A stretch of 64,000 bases of DNA from Streptomyces cadmiisoli. GTDB taxonomy: Bacteria > Actinomycetota > Actinomycetes > Streptomycetales > Streptomycetaceae. The stretch is from NCBI RefSeq assembly GCF_003261055.1, contig NZ_CP030073.1, positions 4,278,001 to 4,342,000 on the forward strand, given 5' to 3'. The notes under the pieces were generated by a model. That model saw only the letters and a list, made by a program, of their open reading frames with translations. It did not search any database and was not told the DNA's origin. Within the stretch, counting starts at the first letter, position 1. Every line of letters begins with the position of its first letter. Shown piece by piece: positions 50,428 to 59,466 of the stretch. The position numbers and the translations under genes were made by a program.

Positions 50428-51374
50428 CGGAACCCGGCACACCTTCGGCGCAGCCCGCCTCGGCCGTACGGCTCGACCTGCCCGGTGGGCGCGAGGTGAC
50501 CCACCGGGACGTCGCCGCCAACGGCGCGCGGTTCCACATCGCGGAGCTGGGCGACGGCCCGCTGGTGCTGCTGCTGCACGGCTTCCCGCAGTTCTGGTGG
50601 GCGTGGCGGCACCAGCTGACCGCACTCGCCGACGCCGGGTTCCGGGCCGTGGCCATGGACCTGAGGGGGGTCGGCGGCAGCGACCGCACACCCCGCGGCT
50701 ACGACCCCGCCAACCTGGCCCTGGACATCACCGGCGTGGTCCGCTCGCTCGGCGAACCGGACGCCGCCCTGGTCGGCCACGACCTGGGCGGCTATCTGGC
50801 GTGGACGGCGGCCGCGATGCGCCCGAAGCTCGTACGGCGGCTGGTGGTCGCCTCGATGCCGCATCCGCGGCGCTGGCGCTCGGCGATGCTCTCCGACGTC
50901 AAGCAGACCAGGGCGGGTTCCTACATCTGGGGTTTCCAGCGGCCGTGGCTCCCGGAGCGACAGCTCGTCGCGGACGACGCGGCGCTGGTCGGCCGGCTCA
51001 TCCGGGACTGGTCCGGTCCGCGGCTGCCGGACGACGACGCCGTGGAGAACTACCGGCGCGCGATGTGCATCCCGTCGACGGCGCACTGCTCGGTCGAGCC
51101 GTACCGCTGGATGGTGCGGTCCATGGCCCGCCCCGACGGCATCCAGTTCAACCGGCGCATGAAGCGGCCCGTGCGGGTGCCGACGCTGCATCTGCACGGC
51201 TCCCTCGACCCGGTCATGCGGACCCGCAGCGCGGCCGGTTCCGGCGAGTACGTCGAAGCGCCGTACCGCTGGCGGCTGTTCGACGGTCTCGGCCATTTCC
51301 CGCACGAGGAGGACCCGGTGGCGTTCTCCTCGGAACTGATCAACTGGCTGAAAGACCCCGAACCCGACCGGTGA
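50424..51374 (+). CDS. alpha/beta hydrolase, epoxide-hydrolase-like
   Basis: This 316-aa protein has the oxyanion motif LLHGFPQFWWAWRH (about 53-66) and the nucleophile elbow LVGHDLGGYLAW, with Asp as nucleophile (about 117). MRPxLVRRLVVASMPHP follows. The catalytic His lies in GLGHFPHEEDP near the C-terminus. Asp nucleophiles are shared by epoxide hydrolases and haloalkane dehalogenases. The start overlaps the upstream gene by 4 bp, so the two are co-translated. Confidence 0.88.
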   Translation: MTEPGTPSAQPASAVRLDLPGGREVTHRDVAANGARFHIAELGDGPLVLLLHGFPQFWWAWRHQLTALADAGFRAVAMDLRGVGGSDRTPRGYDPANLALDITGVVRSLGEPDAALVGHDLGGYLAWTAAAMRPKLVRRLVVASMPHPRRWRSAMLSDVKQTRAGSYIWGFQRPWLPERQLVADDAALVGRLIRDWSGPRLPDDDAVENYRRAMCIPSTAHCSVEPYRWMVRSMARPDGIQFNRRMKRPVRVPTLHLHGSLDPVMRTRSAAGSGEYVEAPYRWRLFDGLGHFPHEEDPVAFSSELINWLKDPEPDR

Positions 51375-51501
51375 CCGAGCCACTGCGCCCGGTATGCGGT
51401 TCTGAACGCCTGTACTACGAACAGCCAAATGCCTGGCGCATAGGCCAATTGAGGGCGCCCGAGGCGGTTATCGACCTTGGGGCGGGGGCAGACGTCCGGG
51501 T

Positions 51502-51681
51502 ATGGGCTGGACGCACGACTACAGTGACGCAGCACGCACTCGCCGCTCGGGCAGTGGCCTGAGGTCCCACCAGCGGGGTACCCCGCAACTGCCGAGCGCA
51601 GACCCCAGGGTGGGCATTCCGCGCATTCTCCGCCGCCGGGCGCGCTGGGTCTCGGTGCGCTTGCGCCACCCGCGCGGCTGA
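51502..51681 (+). CDS. possible small basic protein, 59 aa
   Basis: A frame from ATG 51502 to TGA 51679-51681 encodes MGWTHDYSDAARTRRSGSG... with an Arg-rich end (RILRRRARWVSVRLRHPRG). The region 51375-51699 is otherwise without a gene. No good ribosome site is seen upstream. The N-terminal MGWTHDYSDAA has few rare features and could be conserved in Streptomyces, but this is from memory and weak. Confidence 0.3.
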   Translation: MGWTHDYSDAARTRRSGSGLRSHQRGTPQLPSADPRVGIPRILRRRARWVSVRLRHPRG

Positions 51682-51699
51682 GTCAGGGCGACTTGGCGG

Positions 51700-52899
51700 T
51701 CACAGCGCGCAGCTGTCGCTGTCCACCTGCTGGTTCGCCGTGCGACCCCGGTCGATGTCCTCGCGGATCTCGTCCACGGTGAGCGCGTATCCCGTCTCGG
51801 CGTCGTCCAAGGACTTCGCGAACACGACGCCGTAGACCTCGCCCTCGGGCGTGAGCAGCGGGCCGCCGGAGTTGCCCTGACGGACCATGGCGTACAGCGA
51901 GTAGACATCGCGCCGGACGGTGCCGCGGTGGTAGATGTCCGGGCCGTTGGCCGTTATGCGGCCGCGCACGCGCGCGGCGCGCACGTCGTACGCCCCGTTC
52001 TCCGGGAAGCCCGCGACGATCGCGCCGTCACCGCTGGAGGCGTCCTCCGAGGCGAACTTCAGCACGGGCGCGTCCAGGTCCGGTACGTCGAGCACGGCGA
52101 TGTCCCGCTCCCAGTCGTACAGGACGACCGTCGCGTCGTAGCGCCTGCCCTCTCCGCCTATCTGGACGGTGGGCTCGTCGACACCGCCGACGACATGCGC
52201 GTTGGTCATGACGCGGCGCTCGCCGAACACGAAGCCGGTGCCCTCCAGGACCTTGCCGCAGCTCTCGGCGGTGCCCATCACCTTGACGATGGAGCGCTGC
52301 GCGCGCACGGCGACGGCGCTGCTCGCGAGGGCCTGGTCGGGCGGCTGGACATCGGTGATGGGCTCGTTGGAGAACGGGCTGAAGACCTGCGGGAAGCCGT
52401 TCTGCGCGAGGACCGAGGAGAAGTCTGCGAACCAGGTGTCGGCCTGCGCGGGCAGCGCCCGGGACACCCCGAGCAGCACCTTGGAGTTGCGCACCTCCTT
52501 GCCGAGGGTCGGCAGGGTGGTGCCGGCCAGCGCCGAGCCGATCAGCCAGGCGACCAGCAGCATGGCGACGACGTTGACCAGGGCGCCGCCGGTCGCGTCC
52601 AGGGCGCGCGCCGGCGACCAGGTGATGTACCGGCGCAGCTTGTTGCCGAGGTGGGTGGTCAGGGCCTGCCCGACCGAGGCGCACACGATCACGACGACGA
52701 CCGCGACGACGGCGGCGGTCGTGCTCACCTCGGAGTTGTCGGTGAGCGCGTCCCAGATGACGGGCAGTGCGTAGACCGCGACGAGACCGCCCCCGAGGAA
52801 GCCGATCACCGACAGGATGCCGACGACGAAGCCCTGGCGGTAGCCCACGATCGCGAACCACACAGCGGCGACCAGCAACAGGATGTCCAGCACGTTCAC
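51700..52899 (-). CDS. MarP-like membrane serine protease (CvpA plus trypsin domains)
   Basis: A 399-aa protein. Residues 1-160 are a CvpA domain with four helices. The trypsin-like domain begins near 190, with His in MTNAHVV, Asp in ERDIAVLDVP and Ser in QGNSGGPLL. In Mycobacterium tuberculosis the homologue MarP protects against acid and oxidative stress by cleaving periplasmic targets. Two cysteines (ESCGK and the C-terminal DSCAL) may form the regulatory disulfide described for that protein. It starts at GTG 52899. Confidence 0.9.
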   Translation of the reverse strand: MNVLDILLLVAAVWFAIVGYRQGFVVGILSVIGFLGGGLVAVYALPVIWDALTDNSEVSTTAAVVAVVVVIVCASVGQALTTHLGNKLRRYITWSPARALDATGGALVNVVAMLLVAWLIGSALAGTTLPTLGKEVRNSKVLLGVSRALPAQADTWFADFSSVLAQNGFPQVFSPFSNEPITDVQPPDQALASSAVAVRAQRSIVKVMGTAESCGKVLEGTGFVFGERRVMTNAHVVGGVDEPTVQIGGEGRRYDATVVLYDWERDIAVLDVPDLDAPVLKFASEDASSGDGAIVAGFPENGAYDVRAARVRGRITANGPDIYHRGTVRRDVYSLYAMVRQGNSGGPLLTPEGEVYGVVFAKSLDDAETGYALTVDEIREDIDRGRTANQQVDSDSCAL

Positions 52900-52979
52900 C
52901 GCTTCAAGCCTCGCCTCGTCACTTCGCGATCACTCCTGGTCGGCCGGGGGACCGGCACACAGACACGAGGGCCACCCTG

Positions 52980-53675
52980 TCATGAGCGCCAGTCCAGCGG
53001 GACCTGCTTGTCGCGGTCCCAGGGCCGCTCCCAGCCCGCGAAGTGCAGAAGTCGGTCGATCACTCCGGCCGTGAAGCCCCACACGAGTGCCGATTCGACC
53101 AGAAACGCCGGACCTCGGTGGCCGCTCGGGTGCACGGTGGTGGCGCGGTTGACGGGGTCCGTGAGATCCGCCACGGGAACCGTGAAGACCCGCGCGGTCT
53201 CGTTGGGGTCGACGACCCCGACCGGACTCGGCTCCCGCCACCAGCCCAGCACGGGGGTGACGACAAAACTGCTGACCGGGATGTAGAGCCTCGGCAGCAC
53301 GCCGAACAGCTGCACACCGGACGGGTCGAGACCGGTCTCCTCCTCGGCCTCGCGCAGCGCGGCACGCAGCGGCCCGTCGGCCGCCGGGTCGCCGTCCTCG
53401 GGGTCGAGCGCGCCGCCGGGGAAGGAGGGCTGGCCGGCGTGCGAGCGCAGCGAGCTGGCCCGCTCCATCAGCAGCAGCTCGGGGCCGCGGTCGCCGTCTC
53501 CGAAGAGGATGAGCACCGCGGACTGCCGGCCGCGGCCGTCGGCCGGCGGCAGGAAGCGGCTCAGCTGCAACGGCTCGACCGTCTCGGCCGCGCGCACCAC
53601 CGGATCCAGCCAGTCGGGCAGCCCGTCCTTGCTGAGCGTCATCCCGCCGCCGCGTGTATGACTCGCACGTGTCAT
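52980..53675 (-). CDS. Nudix hydrolase, CoA-pyrophosphatase type
   Basis: The product is 231 aa from ATG 53675, which has GGGGG five nt upstream. The Nudix box GGALDPEDGDPAADGPLRAA...REAEEETGL matches Gx5Ex7REUxEExGU except for an insertion. The UPF0035-type motif LLMERASSLRSHAGQPSFPGG marks CoA/acyl-CoA pyrophosphatases (NudL/CoAse). It likely hydrolyses CoA derivatives or ADP-linked metabolites. It ends 80 bp from the MarP-like gene. Confidence 0.85.
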   Translation of the reverse strand: MTRASHTRGGGMTLSKDGLPDWLDPVVRAAETVEPLQLSRFLPPADGRGRQSAVLILFGDGDRGPELLLMERASSLRSHAGQPSFPGGALDPEDGDPAADGPLRAALREAEEETGLDPSGVQLFGVLPRLYIPVSSFVVTPVLGWWREPSPVGVVDPNETARVFTVPVADLTDPVNRATTVHPSGHRGPAFLVESALVWGFTAGVIDRLLHFAGWERPWDRDKQVPLDWRS

Positions 53676-53769
53676 CGCCACCCCCGTCGTGTCGCTGAGT
53701 CCGACGCCGGACGGCATCGAGTTCGTTCCGCTCCGGCGGAGGGCATTACGGCGGACGCCGGTCGTCCCC

Positions 53770-54843
53770 TCATCCGGCCCCCAGCGGCGGCGCCGGCTTG
53801 CCGCCCGCGTCCAAGTAGGCCTGCGGGGGCTTCAGGCGCTGGCCCGGGTAGCCGCCCTTCTCGTACTTCAGGAGCTTCCTGGCCTTCTCCGGGTCCGTCT
53901 CGCCCTCGCCGTACGCGGGGCAGAGCGGGGCGATGGGGCAGGCACCGCACGCGGGCTTGCGGGCGTGGCAGATGCGGCGGCCGTGGAAGATCACATGGTG
54001 CGAGAGCATCGTCCACTCGCTCTTGGGGAACAGCGCCCCGACCGCGGCCTCGATCTTGTCCGGGTCGGTCTCCTCCGTCCACCGCCAGCGCCGCACCAGC
54101 CGTTGGAAGTGGGTGTCCACGGTGATGCCGGGGCGGCCGAAGGCGTTCCCGAGCACGACGAACGCGGTCTTGCGGCCCACTCCGGGGAGCTTGACGAGGT
54201 CTTCCAGCCTGCCGGGGACCTCCCCGCCGAACTCCTCCACGAGCGCCTTGGAAAGCCCCATGACCGACCTGGTCTTGGCCCGGAAGAAGCCGCACGGCCG
54301 CAGGATCACCTCGACCTCCTCGGGGTTGGCCTCGGCCAGGTCCTCCGGGGTCGGGTACTTGGCGAACAGGGTCGGGGTGGTCTGGTTGACGCGCAGGTCG
54401 GTGGTCTGCGCGGACAGGACCGTGGCGACGAGGAGCTGGAAGGGGTTCTCGAAGTCGAGTTCCGGGTGGGCGTACGGGTAGACCTCGGCGAGTTCGCGGT
54501 TGATCCGGCGGGCGCGGCGGACCAGAGCCGTACGCGACTCGTCGCGGGGCGGCTTCGGGGCGACGGTCTTCGCGGGCGAGGCCTTCTCGACGGCGGCGGA
54601 GGCTTTCGCGGGGGCGGCGACGGCCTTCTTCCGTCCGACGGTCGCCTTCTCGGCCGTCGCCTTCTTCGCGGTCGCCTTCTTCGCGGTCGCCTTCTTCGCC
54701 GTCACCTTCTCGGCCGTCGACTTCACCGTGGTCGCCTTCTTGGCCGTCGTCTTCTTCTCCGTCGCCTTCGTCGTCTTCTTCTCCGTCGGCTTCATCGGCG
54801 TCGTCGGCGTCGTCTTTCTCGCCGTCGCCCGCCGGGCGGCCAT
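53770..54843 (-). CDS. nth: endonuclease III with lysine-rich N-terminal extension
   Basis: The start was placed at ATG 54843 (GGAG 8 nt upstream), giving 357 aa. The frame is open to GTG 54939. Residues 1-115 are Lys/Ala/Thr repeats ([17 protein letters not shown]). The glycosylase follows, with Hh[10 protein letters not shown] (about 218-226, catalytic Lys) and VDTHFQRLV (catalytic Asp). The 4Fe-4S ligands are in [17 protein letters not shown] (about 293-310). It removes oxidised pyrimidines and nicks AP sites. Typical Nth is about 220-260 aa, so the basic extension is extra. Confidence 0.92.
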   Translation of the reverse strand: MAARRATARKTTPTTPMKPTEKKTTKATEKKTTAKKATTVKSTAEKVTAKKATAKKATAKKATAEKATVGRKKAVAAPAKASAAVEKASPAKTVAPKPPRDESRTALVRRARRINRELAEVYPYAHPELDFENPFQLLVATVLSAQTTDLRVNQTTPTLFAKYPTPEDLAEANPEEVEVILRPCGFFRAKTRSVMGLSKALVEEFGGEVPGRLEDLVKLPGVGRKTAFVVLGNAFGRPGITVDTHFQRLVRRWRWTEETDPDKIEAAVGALFPKSEWTMLSHHVIFHGRRICHARKPACGACPIAPLCPAYGEGETDPEKARKLLKYEKGGYPGQRLKPPQAYLDAGGKPAPPLGAG

Positions 54844-55189
54844 GGCACTCTCCACCGGAGCGTCTTTTGCCGCTTTCGCGGCTTTCTTTTCGCTACCGGG
54901 CTCCTGTTCGCCCACAGCGGAATCCCGACGTACAACCACCCGCGCAGCCCCCTAGGCCTGTGCTCTCACCGGCGATTTGGACACTCGGCCAGCCTAAGCC
55001 CCGGCACGGACATCCGCCCCGGACCCCGATGATCGGCGCCCAATTGGACCCCTGCCGCTTACCAGGCGACGGCCGTGCGGCATCCTTGTGACAGATCACA
55101 CTGTTTGGACCGTCCGGCAAAATGGGCACCACGGTCCCCTGGTACACCGGGGGAAAGATCCTCTGAGCAGGTCGACAAGGAGAGAACTC

Positions 55190-55864
55190 GTGGACGACGT
55201 TCTGCGGCGCAATCCGCTCTTCGCGGCGCTCGACGACGAGCAGGCCGCGGAGCTGCGCGCCTCCATGAGTGAGGTGACCCTGGCAAGGGGTGACTCCCTG
55301 TTCCACGAGGGCGACCCGGGCGACCGGCTCTACGTGGTCACCGAGGGCAAGGTCAAGCTCCACCGCACGTCCCCGGACGGCCGCGAGAACATGCTCGCCG
55401 TCGTCGGACCGGGCGAGCTCATCGGCGAGCTGTCGCTTTTCGACCCGGGCCCGCGCACGGCGACCGCCACCGCGCTGACCGAGGTCAAGATGCTCGGCCT
55501 CGGCCACGGCGACCTCCAGCCCTGGCTGAACGCCCGCCCCGAGGTGGCCACCGCGCTGCTGCGCGCCGTCGCCCGCCGGCTGCGCAAGACCAACGACGCG
55601 ATGTCCGACCTCGTCTTCTCGGACGTCCCGGGCCGTGTCGCACGCGCCCTGCTGGACCTCTCCCGCCGCTTCGGCGTGCAGTCCGAGGAGGGCATCCACG
55701 TCGTGCACGACCTGACGCAGGAGGAGTTGGCCCAGCTGGTCGGCGCGTCCCGCGAGACGGTCAACAAGGCCCTGGCGGACTTCGCCCAGCGCGGCTGGCT
55801 CCGGCTGGAGGCGCGCGCGGTGATCCTGCTGGACGTGGAGCGGCTCGCCAAGCGCTCCCGCTGA
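55190..55864 (+). CDS. crp: CRP/FNR-type transcription regulator
   Basis: The product is 224 aa from GTG 55190, with AAGGAGAGA upstream. The cNMP-binding domain (about 15-125) has FHEGDPGDRLYVV and GELIGELSLFDPGPRTATATAL, the phosphate-binding cassette. The C-terminal HTH is LTQEELAQLVGASRETVNKALADF. Streptomyces Crp controls germination, development and secondary metabolism. The N-terminus MDDVLRRNPLFAALDDEQ matches that protein from memory. It is divergent from nth across 346 bp of regulatory DNA. Confidence 0.95.
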   Translation: MDDVLRRNPLFAALDDEQAAELRASMSEVTLARGDSLFHEGDPGDRLYVVTEGKVKLHRTSPDGRENMLAVVGPGELIGELSLFDPGPRTATATALTEVKMLGLGHGDLQPWLNARPEVATALLRAVARRLRKTNDAMSDLVFSDVPGRVARALLDLSRRFGVQSEEGIHVVHDLTQEELAQLVGASRETVNKALADFAQRGWLRLEARAVILLDVERLAKRSR

Positions 55865-55899
55865 CCCCGGCCGGGCCGACCGCATCGGCCCGGTTCCGG

Positions 55900-56100
55900 A
55901 AACGGAACGACGCGCGGGCGCCCGGCACCCGGCACCCGGCACCCGGCACCCGGCACCCGGCACCCGAAAACGGAACAGCGCAGCGCACAGGCGCCCGCCT
56001 CCGAGCTAGCGAACAGCGCACGGGCGCGGGGCTCCACGCGAGCGAACGGCGCACGGGCGCAGGCCTCCGGAAATACAACGGCGCGCGAGCGCCCGCCTCC
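55900..56100. repeat. GGCACCC tandem array and degenerate ~34-bp repeats after crp
   Basis: Six perfect copies of GGCACCC run head to tail at 55924-55965. Around them, four or five degenerate units of about 33-35 bp (word AACRGCGCACGGGCGC) fill the space up to the next gene. The array is non-coding in either direction by start-codon and composition criteria. Confidence 0.85.
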
Positions 56101-56114
56101 GGCACAGTGGGCCG

Positions 56115-56945
56115 ATGCCCGCACCGCATCGGCTTCCGCCTCCCAAGGGCGTCGACTCCCAGGGCCTCCTCGTCCGCGAGGGCTCCCTGGGACTCGTCCC
56201 CGCCGCCTTCCGTCCCGTCGTCGACGCCGCGCGGGAGAGGCTGCCGCGCGTGTTCGGCGAGCGGCTGGACAGCGCGTACCTCTACGGGTCGATTCCCCGC
56301 GGCACCGCGCGCGTGGGACGCAGCGACCTCGATCTGCTGGTCGCCCTGCGGGACGGGCCGCGGGCCGCCGACCGCGCCGCCGCCGATTCCCTCGGCGACG
56401 CGCTCGACCGGGAGTTCCCCGCCGTCGACGGCGTGGGGACGCTGCTGTACGGCCGGGCCCGGCTGCTGAGCGAGGCGGAGACGCACGACCTCGGCTGGTT
56501 CGTCGCCTGTCTGTGCACGCCGCTGCTGGGGGAGGATCTCGCCGAGCGTCTGCCGCGCCCCCGGCCCGACAGCCTGCTGGCCCGCGAGACCAACGGCGAC
56601 CTCGCGCTCCTGCTGCCCCGCTGGCGTGCGCGGATCGCCGCCGCGGACGACAGGCCGAAGGCCCGCCGTCCGCTGGTGCGCTTCATGTCCCGGCACCTGG
56701 TCCGCACCGCGTTCACGCTCGTCATGCCGCGCTGGGGCGGCTGGACGAGCGATCTGGCGGAGATGGCCGAGGTGTTCGGCGCGTACTACCCGGAGCGCGC
56801 CGACGCGATCCGCCGGGCGGCCGTCCTCGGGTACGAGCCGGCGGGGGACCCGGGCACGCTCGCCTCGTACGTCGACGACCTCGGGCCGTGGCTCGCCGGG
56901 GAGTACGCGCGCGTACACGGCGTCAAGACACCGCGGGAGGACTGA
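56115..56945 (+). CDS. nucleotidyltransferase-domain protein
   Basis: This 276-aa protein has AYLYGSIPRGTARVGRSDLDLLV (about residues 53-75). That is the GSxxRG...SDxDL pattern of DNA-polymerase-beta-type nucleotidyltransferases, with two Asp for metal binding. The C-terminal 150 residues are helical. Members act on antibiotics, RNA or proteins (MNT toxins/antitoxins). No partner is evident here. The gene begins right after the repeat array. Confidence 0.8.
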   Translation: MPAPHRLPPPKGVDSQGLLVREGSLGLVPAAFRPVVDAARERLPRVFGERLDSAYLYGSIPRGTARVGRSDLDLLVALRDGPRAADRAAADSLGDALDREFPAVDGVGTLLYGRARLLSEAETHDLGWFVACLCTPLLGEDLAERLPRPRPDSLLARETNGDLALLLPRWRARIAAADDRPKARRPLVRFMSRHLVRTAFTLVMPRWGGWTSDLAEMAEVFGAYYPERADAIRRAAVLGYEPAGDPGTLASYVDDLGPWLAGEYARVHGVKTPRED

Positions 56946-56978
56946 CGCGGAGGTCCGCGGCGGCCCGCCGGGACGGCG

Positions 56979-57809
56979 TCAGATGAGGCCGTGCTCCTCC
57001 AGGTAGTCCAGCTGCGCCCGTACCGACAGTTCGGCGGCCGGCCACAGGGAGCGGTCCACGTCCGCGTAGACGTGGGCGACGATCTCGGACGCGGTCGGGT
57101 AGCCGTTCTCGACGGCCGTCTCCACCTGGGCGAGCCGGTGGGCGCGATGGGCGAGGTAGTACTCCACGGCGCCCTGGGCGTCCTCCAGGACCGGTCCGTG
57201 GCCGGGGAGGACCGTGTGGACGCCGTCGTCGACCGTGAGCGACCTCAGCCGCCGCAGTGAGTCCAGATAGTCACCGAGGCGGCCGTCGGGGTGCGCCACG
57301 ACCGTCGTACCGCGGCCCAGGATCGTGTCGCCGGTCAGGACGGCCCGGTCGGCCGGCAGGTGGAAGCTCAGCGAGTCCGTGGTGTGTCCCGGCGTCGGCA
57401 CCACCCTCAGCTCCAGACCGCCGACCGTGACCACGTCCCCGGCGCCCAGCCCCTCGTCGCCCAGCCGCAGGGCCGGGTCCAGCGCCCGCACCTCGGTGCC
57501 GGTCAGCTCGGCGAACCGGGCGGCACCCTCCGCGTGGTCGGGGTGACCATGGGTCAGCAGGGTCAGGGCGACCCGCTTCCCCGCCCGCTCGGCGGTGTCG
57601 ACGACATTGCGCAGGTGCGCCTCGTGCAGCGGACCCGGGTCGACCACGACGGCGAGCGAGGAGTCGGGTTCCGCCAGGATCCAGGTGTTCGTGCCGTCCA
57701 GGGTCATCGGCGAGGCGTTGGGCGCGAGGACGTTGACGGCCCGTGTGGTGGCGGGACCGGAGAGGACCACGCCGCGCGGCCGGCCGGGGAGGGCTGCTGC
57801 GTCCGTCAT
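56979..57809 (-). CDS. metallo-beta-lactamase-fold hydrolase (LACTB2-like)
   Basis: The 276-aa protein has the zinc motif LLTHGHPDH (about 84-92), the second site TPGHTTDSLS and Asp in TGDTILG. GHGP near residue 205 is the last ligand. A C-terminal winged-helix-like region (RAQLDYLEEHGLI) is shared with LACTB2-type RNases/hydrolases. It overlaps the downstream Nudix gene stop (ATGA) and so is probably co-translated with it. Confidence 0.88.
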   Translation of the reverse strand: MTDAAALPGRPRGVVLSGPATTRAVNVLAPNASPMTLDGTNTWILAEPDSSLAVVVDPGPLHEAHLRNVVDTAERAGKRVALTLLTHGHPDHAEGAARFAELTGTEVRALDPALRLGDEGLGAGDVVTVGGLELRVVPTPGHTTDSLSFHLPADRAVLTGDTILGRGTTVVAHPDGRLGDYLDSLRRLRSLTVDDGVHTVLPGHGPVLEDAQGAVEYYLAHRAHRLAQVETAVENGYPTASEIVAHVYADVDRSLWPAAELSVRAQLDYLEEHGLI

Positions 57810-58675
57810 GCGGGCGCTCCACCGGTCGGGATGTGCTTGGTGAACTCGTCGTGCCCCGGCCAGGAGAGCACGATCTCGTCGCCCTCCAGACGGGCCCGCG
57901 CCAGAACGGGTGTCAGATCACGTGCCGGGGCCGCCGCGAGCGCCTCGGCGGCGCCGCCGTACTCGCTCAGCTGCCGCAGGGTGGCGATGGTGGGCGGCAT
58001 CATCAGCAGCTCGCCCTTGTCGTACGAGGCCGCGGCCTGCGCGGGCCGGATCCACACCGTGCGGTCCGCCTCCGTGGAGGCGTTGCGGGTGCGCTGGCCC
58101 TCGGGGAGCGCGGCGACGAAGAACCACGTGTCGTAGCGGCGCTGCTCGAACTCCGGGGTGATCCAGCGCGTCCAGGCACCGAGGAGGTCGGAGCGCAGGA
58201 CCAGACCGCGCCGGTCCAGGAACTCGGCGAAGGACAGCTCACGGGCGACGAGCGCGGCCCGGTCGGCCTCCCAGTCCGGGCCGGTGGTGTCGCCGACGAC
58301 GGAGTCGGCGGTGGGACCGGCCAGCAGGACACCGGCCTCCTCGTAGGTCTCCCGCACGGCCGCGCAGACGATCGCCTGGGCGGCGTCCTCGTCGACGCCG
58401 AGCCGGTCGGCCCACCACGCGCGCGGGGGGCCCGCCCAGCCGACCTGGTGATCGTCGTCCCGCGGGTCGACACCGCCGCCCGGGTACGCGTACGCGCCCG
58501 CGGCGAAGGCCATGGACGCGCGTCTGCGCAGCATGTGGACGGCCGGTCCGGAGGCGGTGTCCTTCAGGAGCATCACCGTGGCCGCGCGCCTGGGGGTCAC
58601 GGGCGTGAGCGTGCCCTCCGCCAGCGCGCGGATACGGACCGGCCACTCCGGGGGGTACCACTGACCGTTCGCCAT
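57806..58675 (-). CDS. Nudix hydrolase, NUDT18/19-like
   Basis: The 289-aa protein shows an extended Nudix box: AYPGGGVDP, then an insertion of about 30 residues (DDDHQVGWAGPPRAW...), then AAVRETYEEAGVLL. The insertion is normal for the RP2p/NUDT19-like group acting on CoA or NDP-sugar esters. A C-terminal helical domain (about 190-289) follows. It overlaps the start of the MBL gene by 4 bp and forms an operon with it. Confidence 0.85.
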   Translation of the reverse strand: MANGQWYPPEWPVRIRALAEGTLTPVTPRRAATVMLLKDTASGPAVHMLRRRASMAFAAGAYAYPGGGVDPRDDDHQVGWAGPPRAWWADRLGVDEDAAQAIVCAAVRETYEEAGVLLAGPTADSVVGDTTGPDWEADRAALVARELSFAEFLDRRGLVLRSDLLGAWTRWITPEFEQRRYDTWFFVAALPEGQRTRNASTEADRTVWIRPAQAAASYDKGELLMMPPTIATLRQLSEYGGAAEALAAAPARDLTPVLARARLEGDEIVLSWPGHDEFTKHIPTGGAPA

Positions 58676-58734
58676 GGGCGCGAGGCTATCCCGTGGTGAG
58701 CGGATGTTCGAGAGGCGGTGATCACCCCCGGCCG

Positions 58735-59202
58735 TCAGGCCTGGGTGAGCTCCACCTGGATCTCGACCTCCACGGGCGCGTCCAGCGGCAGCACCGCCAC
58801 GCCCACCGCGCTGCGCGCGTGCACGCCCTTGTCGCCGAGCACCTGGCCGAGCAGCTCGCTCGCGCCGTTCAGGACGGCCGGCTGGCCCGTGAAGTCGGAC
58901 GCCGAGGCCACGAAGCCGACGACCTTCACCACGCGCGCGATGCGGTCGAGATCGCCCGCGACGGACTTGACGGCCGCCAGGGCGTTCAGGGCGCAGGTGC
59001 GGGCAAGGTCCTTGGCCTCCTCGGGGGTGACCTCCGCGCCGACCTTGCCGGTGACCGGAAGCTTGCCGTCGACCATCGGGAGCTGCCCGGCGGTGTAGAC
59101 GTACGGGCCGGTCCGCACCGCCGGCTGGTAGGCGGCCAGCGGCGGGACCACCTCGGGCAGGGTGAGGCCCAGCTCTGCGAGCCTCTCCTCGACAGCGCTC
59201 AC
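58735..59202 (-). CDS. RidA-family (reactive imine deaminase-like) protein
   Basis: The product is 155 aa from GTG 59202. The YjgF/RidA fold has VRTGPYVYTAGQLPMVDG, NALAAVKS and the C-terminal RSAVGVAVLPLDAPVEVEIQV. RidA proteins hydrolyse 2-aminoacrylate and related imines. The signature Arg near the end (RSAVG) is present. Its start overlaps the stop of the 53-aa gene (GTGA). Confidence 0.88.
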   Translation of the reverse strand: MSAVEERLAELGLTLPEVVPPLAAYQPAVRTGPYVYTAGQLPMVDGKLPVTGKVGAEVTPEEAKDLARTCALNALAAVKSVAGDLDRIARVVKVVGFVASASDFTGQPAVLNGASELLGQVLGDKGVHARSAVGVAVLPLDAPVEVEIQVELTQA

Positions 59203-59360
59203 GCCTGCTTCTCCCGCTTCAGGTAGGCCACCAGCTGCTCGGGGTTGTTCGGCCCGGGCACCACCTGGACGAGCTCCCAGCCGTCCTCGCCCCAGGTGTC
59301 CAGAATCTGCTTCGTGGCATGGACGAGCAGCGGCACGGTTGCGTATTCCCACTTGGTCAT
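59199..59360 (-). CDS. DUF4177-like small protein, 53 aa
   Basis: MTKWEYATVPLLVHATKQIL then TWGEDGWELVQVVPGPNN is the DUF4177 pattern (KWEYxxV...GxxGWELVxVxP). It is a compact alpha/beta protein of unknown role, conserved in Streptomyces beside the ArsA-like genes. ATG 59360. It is the first gene of a leftward pair with RidA, and is divergent from the ATPases across 106 bp. Confidence 0.85.
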   Translation of the reverse strand: MTKWEYATVPLLVHATKQILDTWGEDGWELVQVVPGPNNPEQLVAYLKREKQA

Positions 59361-59466
59361 GGGGCCGACTGTATCCGCTGCGCCCGGAGGGTCACGCGGC
59401 CCTCCGGGGCACCGTTGTCCACAGGCATCAGATTGGTTCCGGCCCGAACTGGTTACGCTCGAAGAC

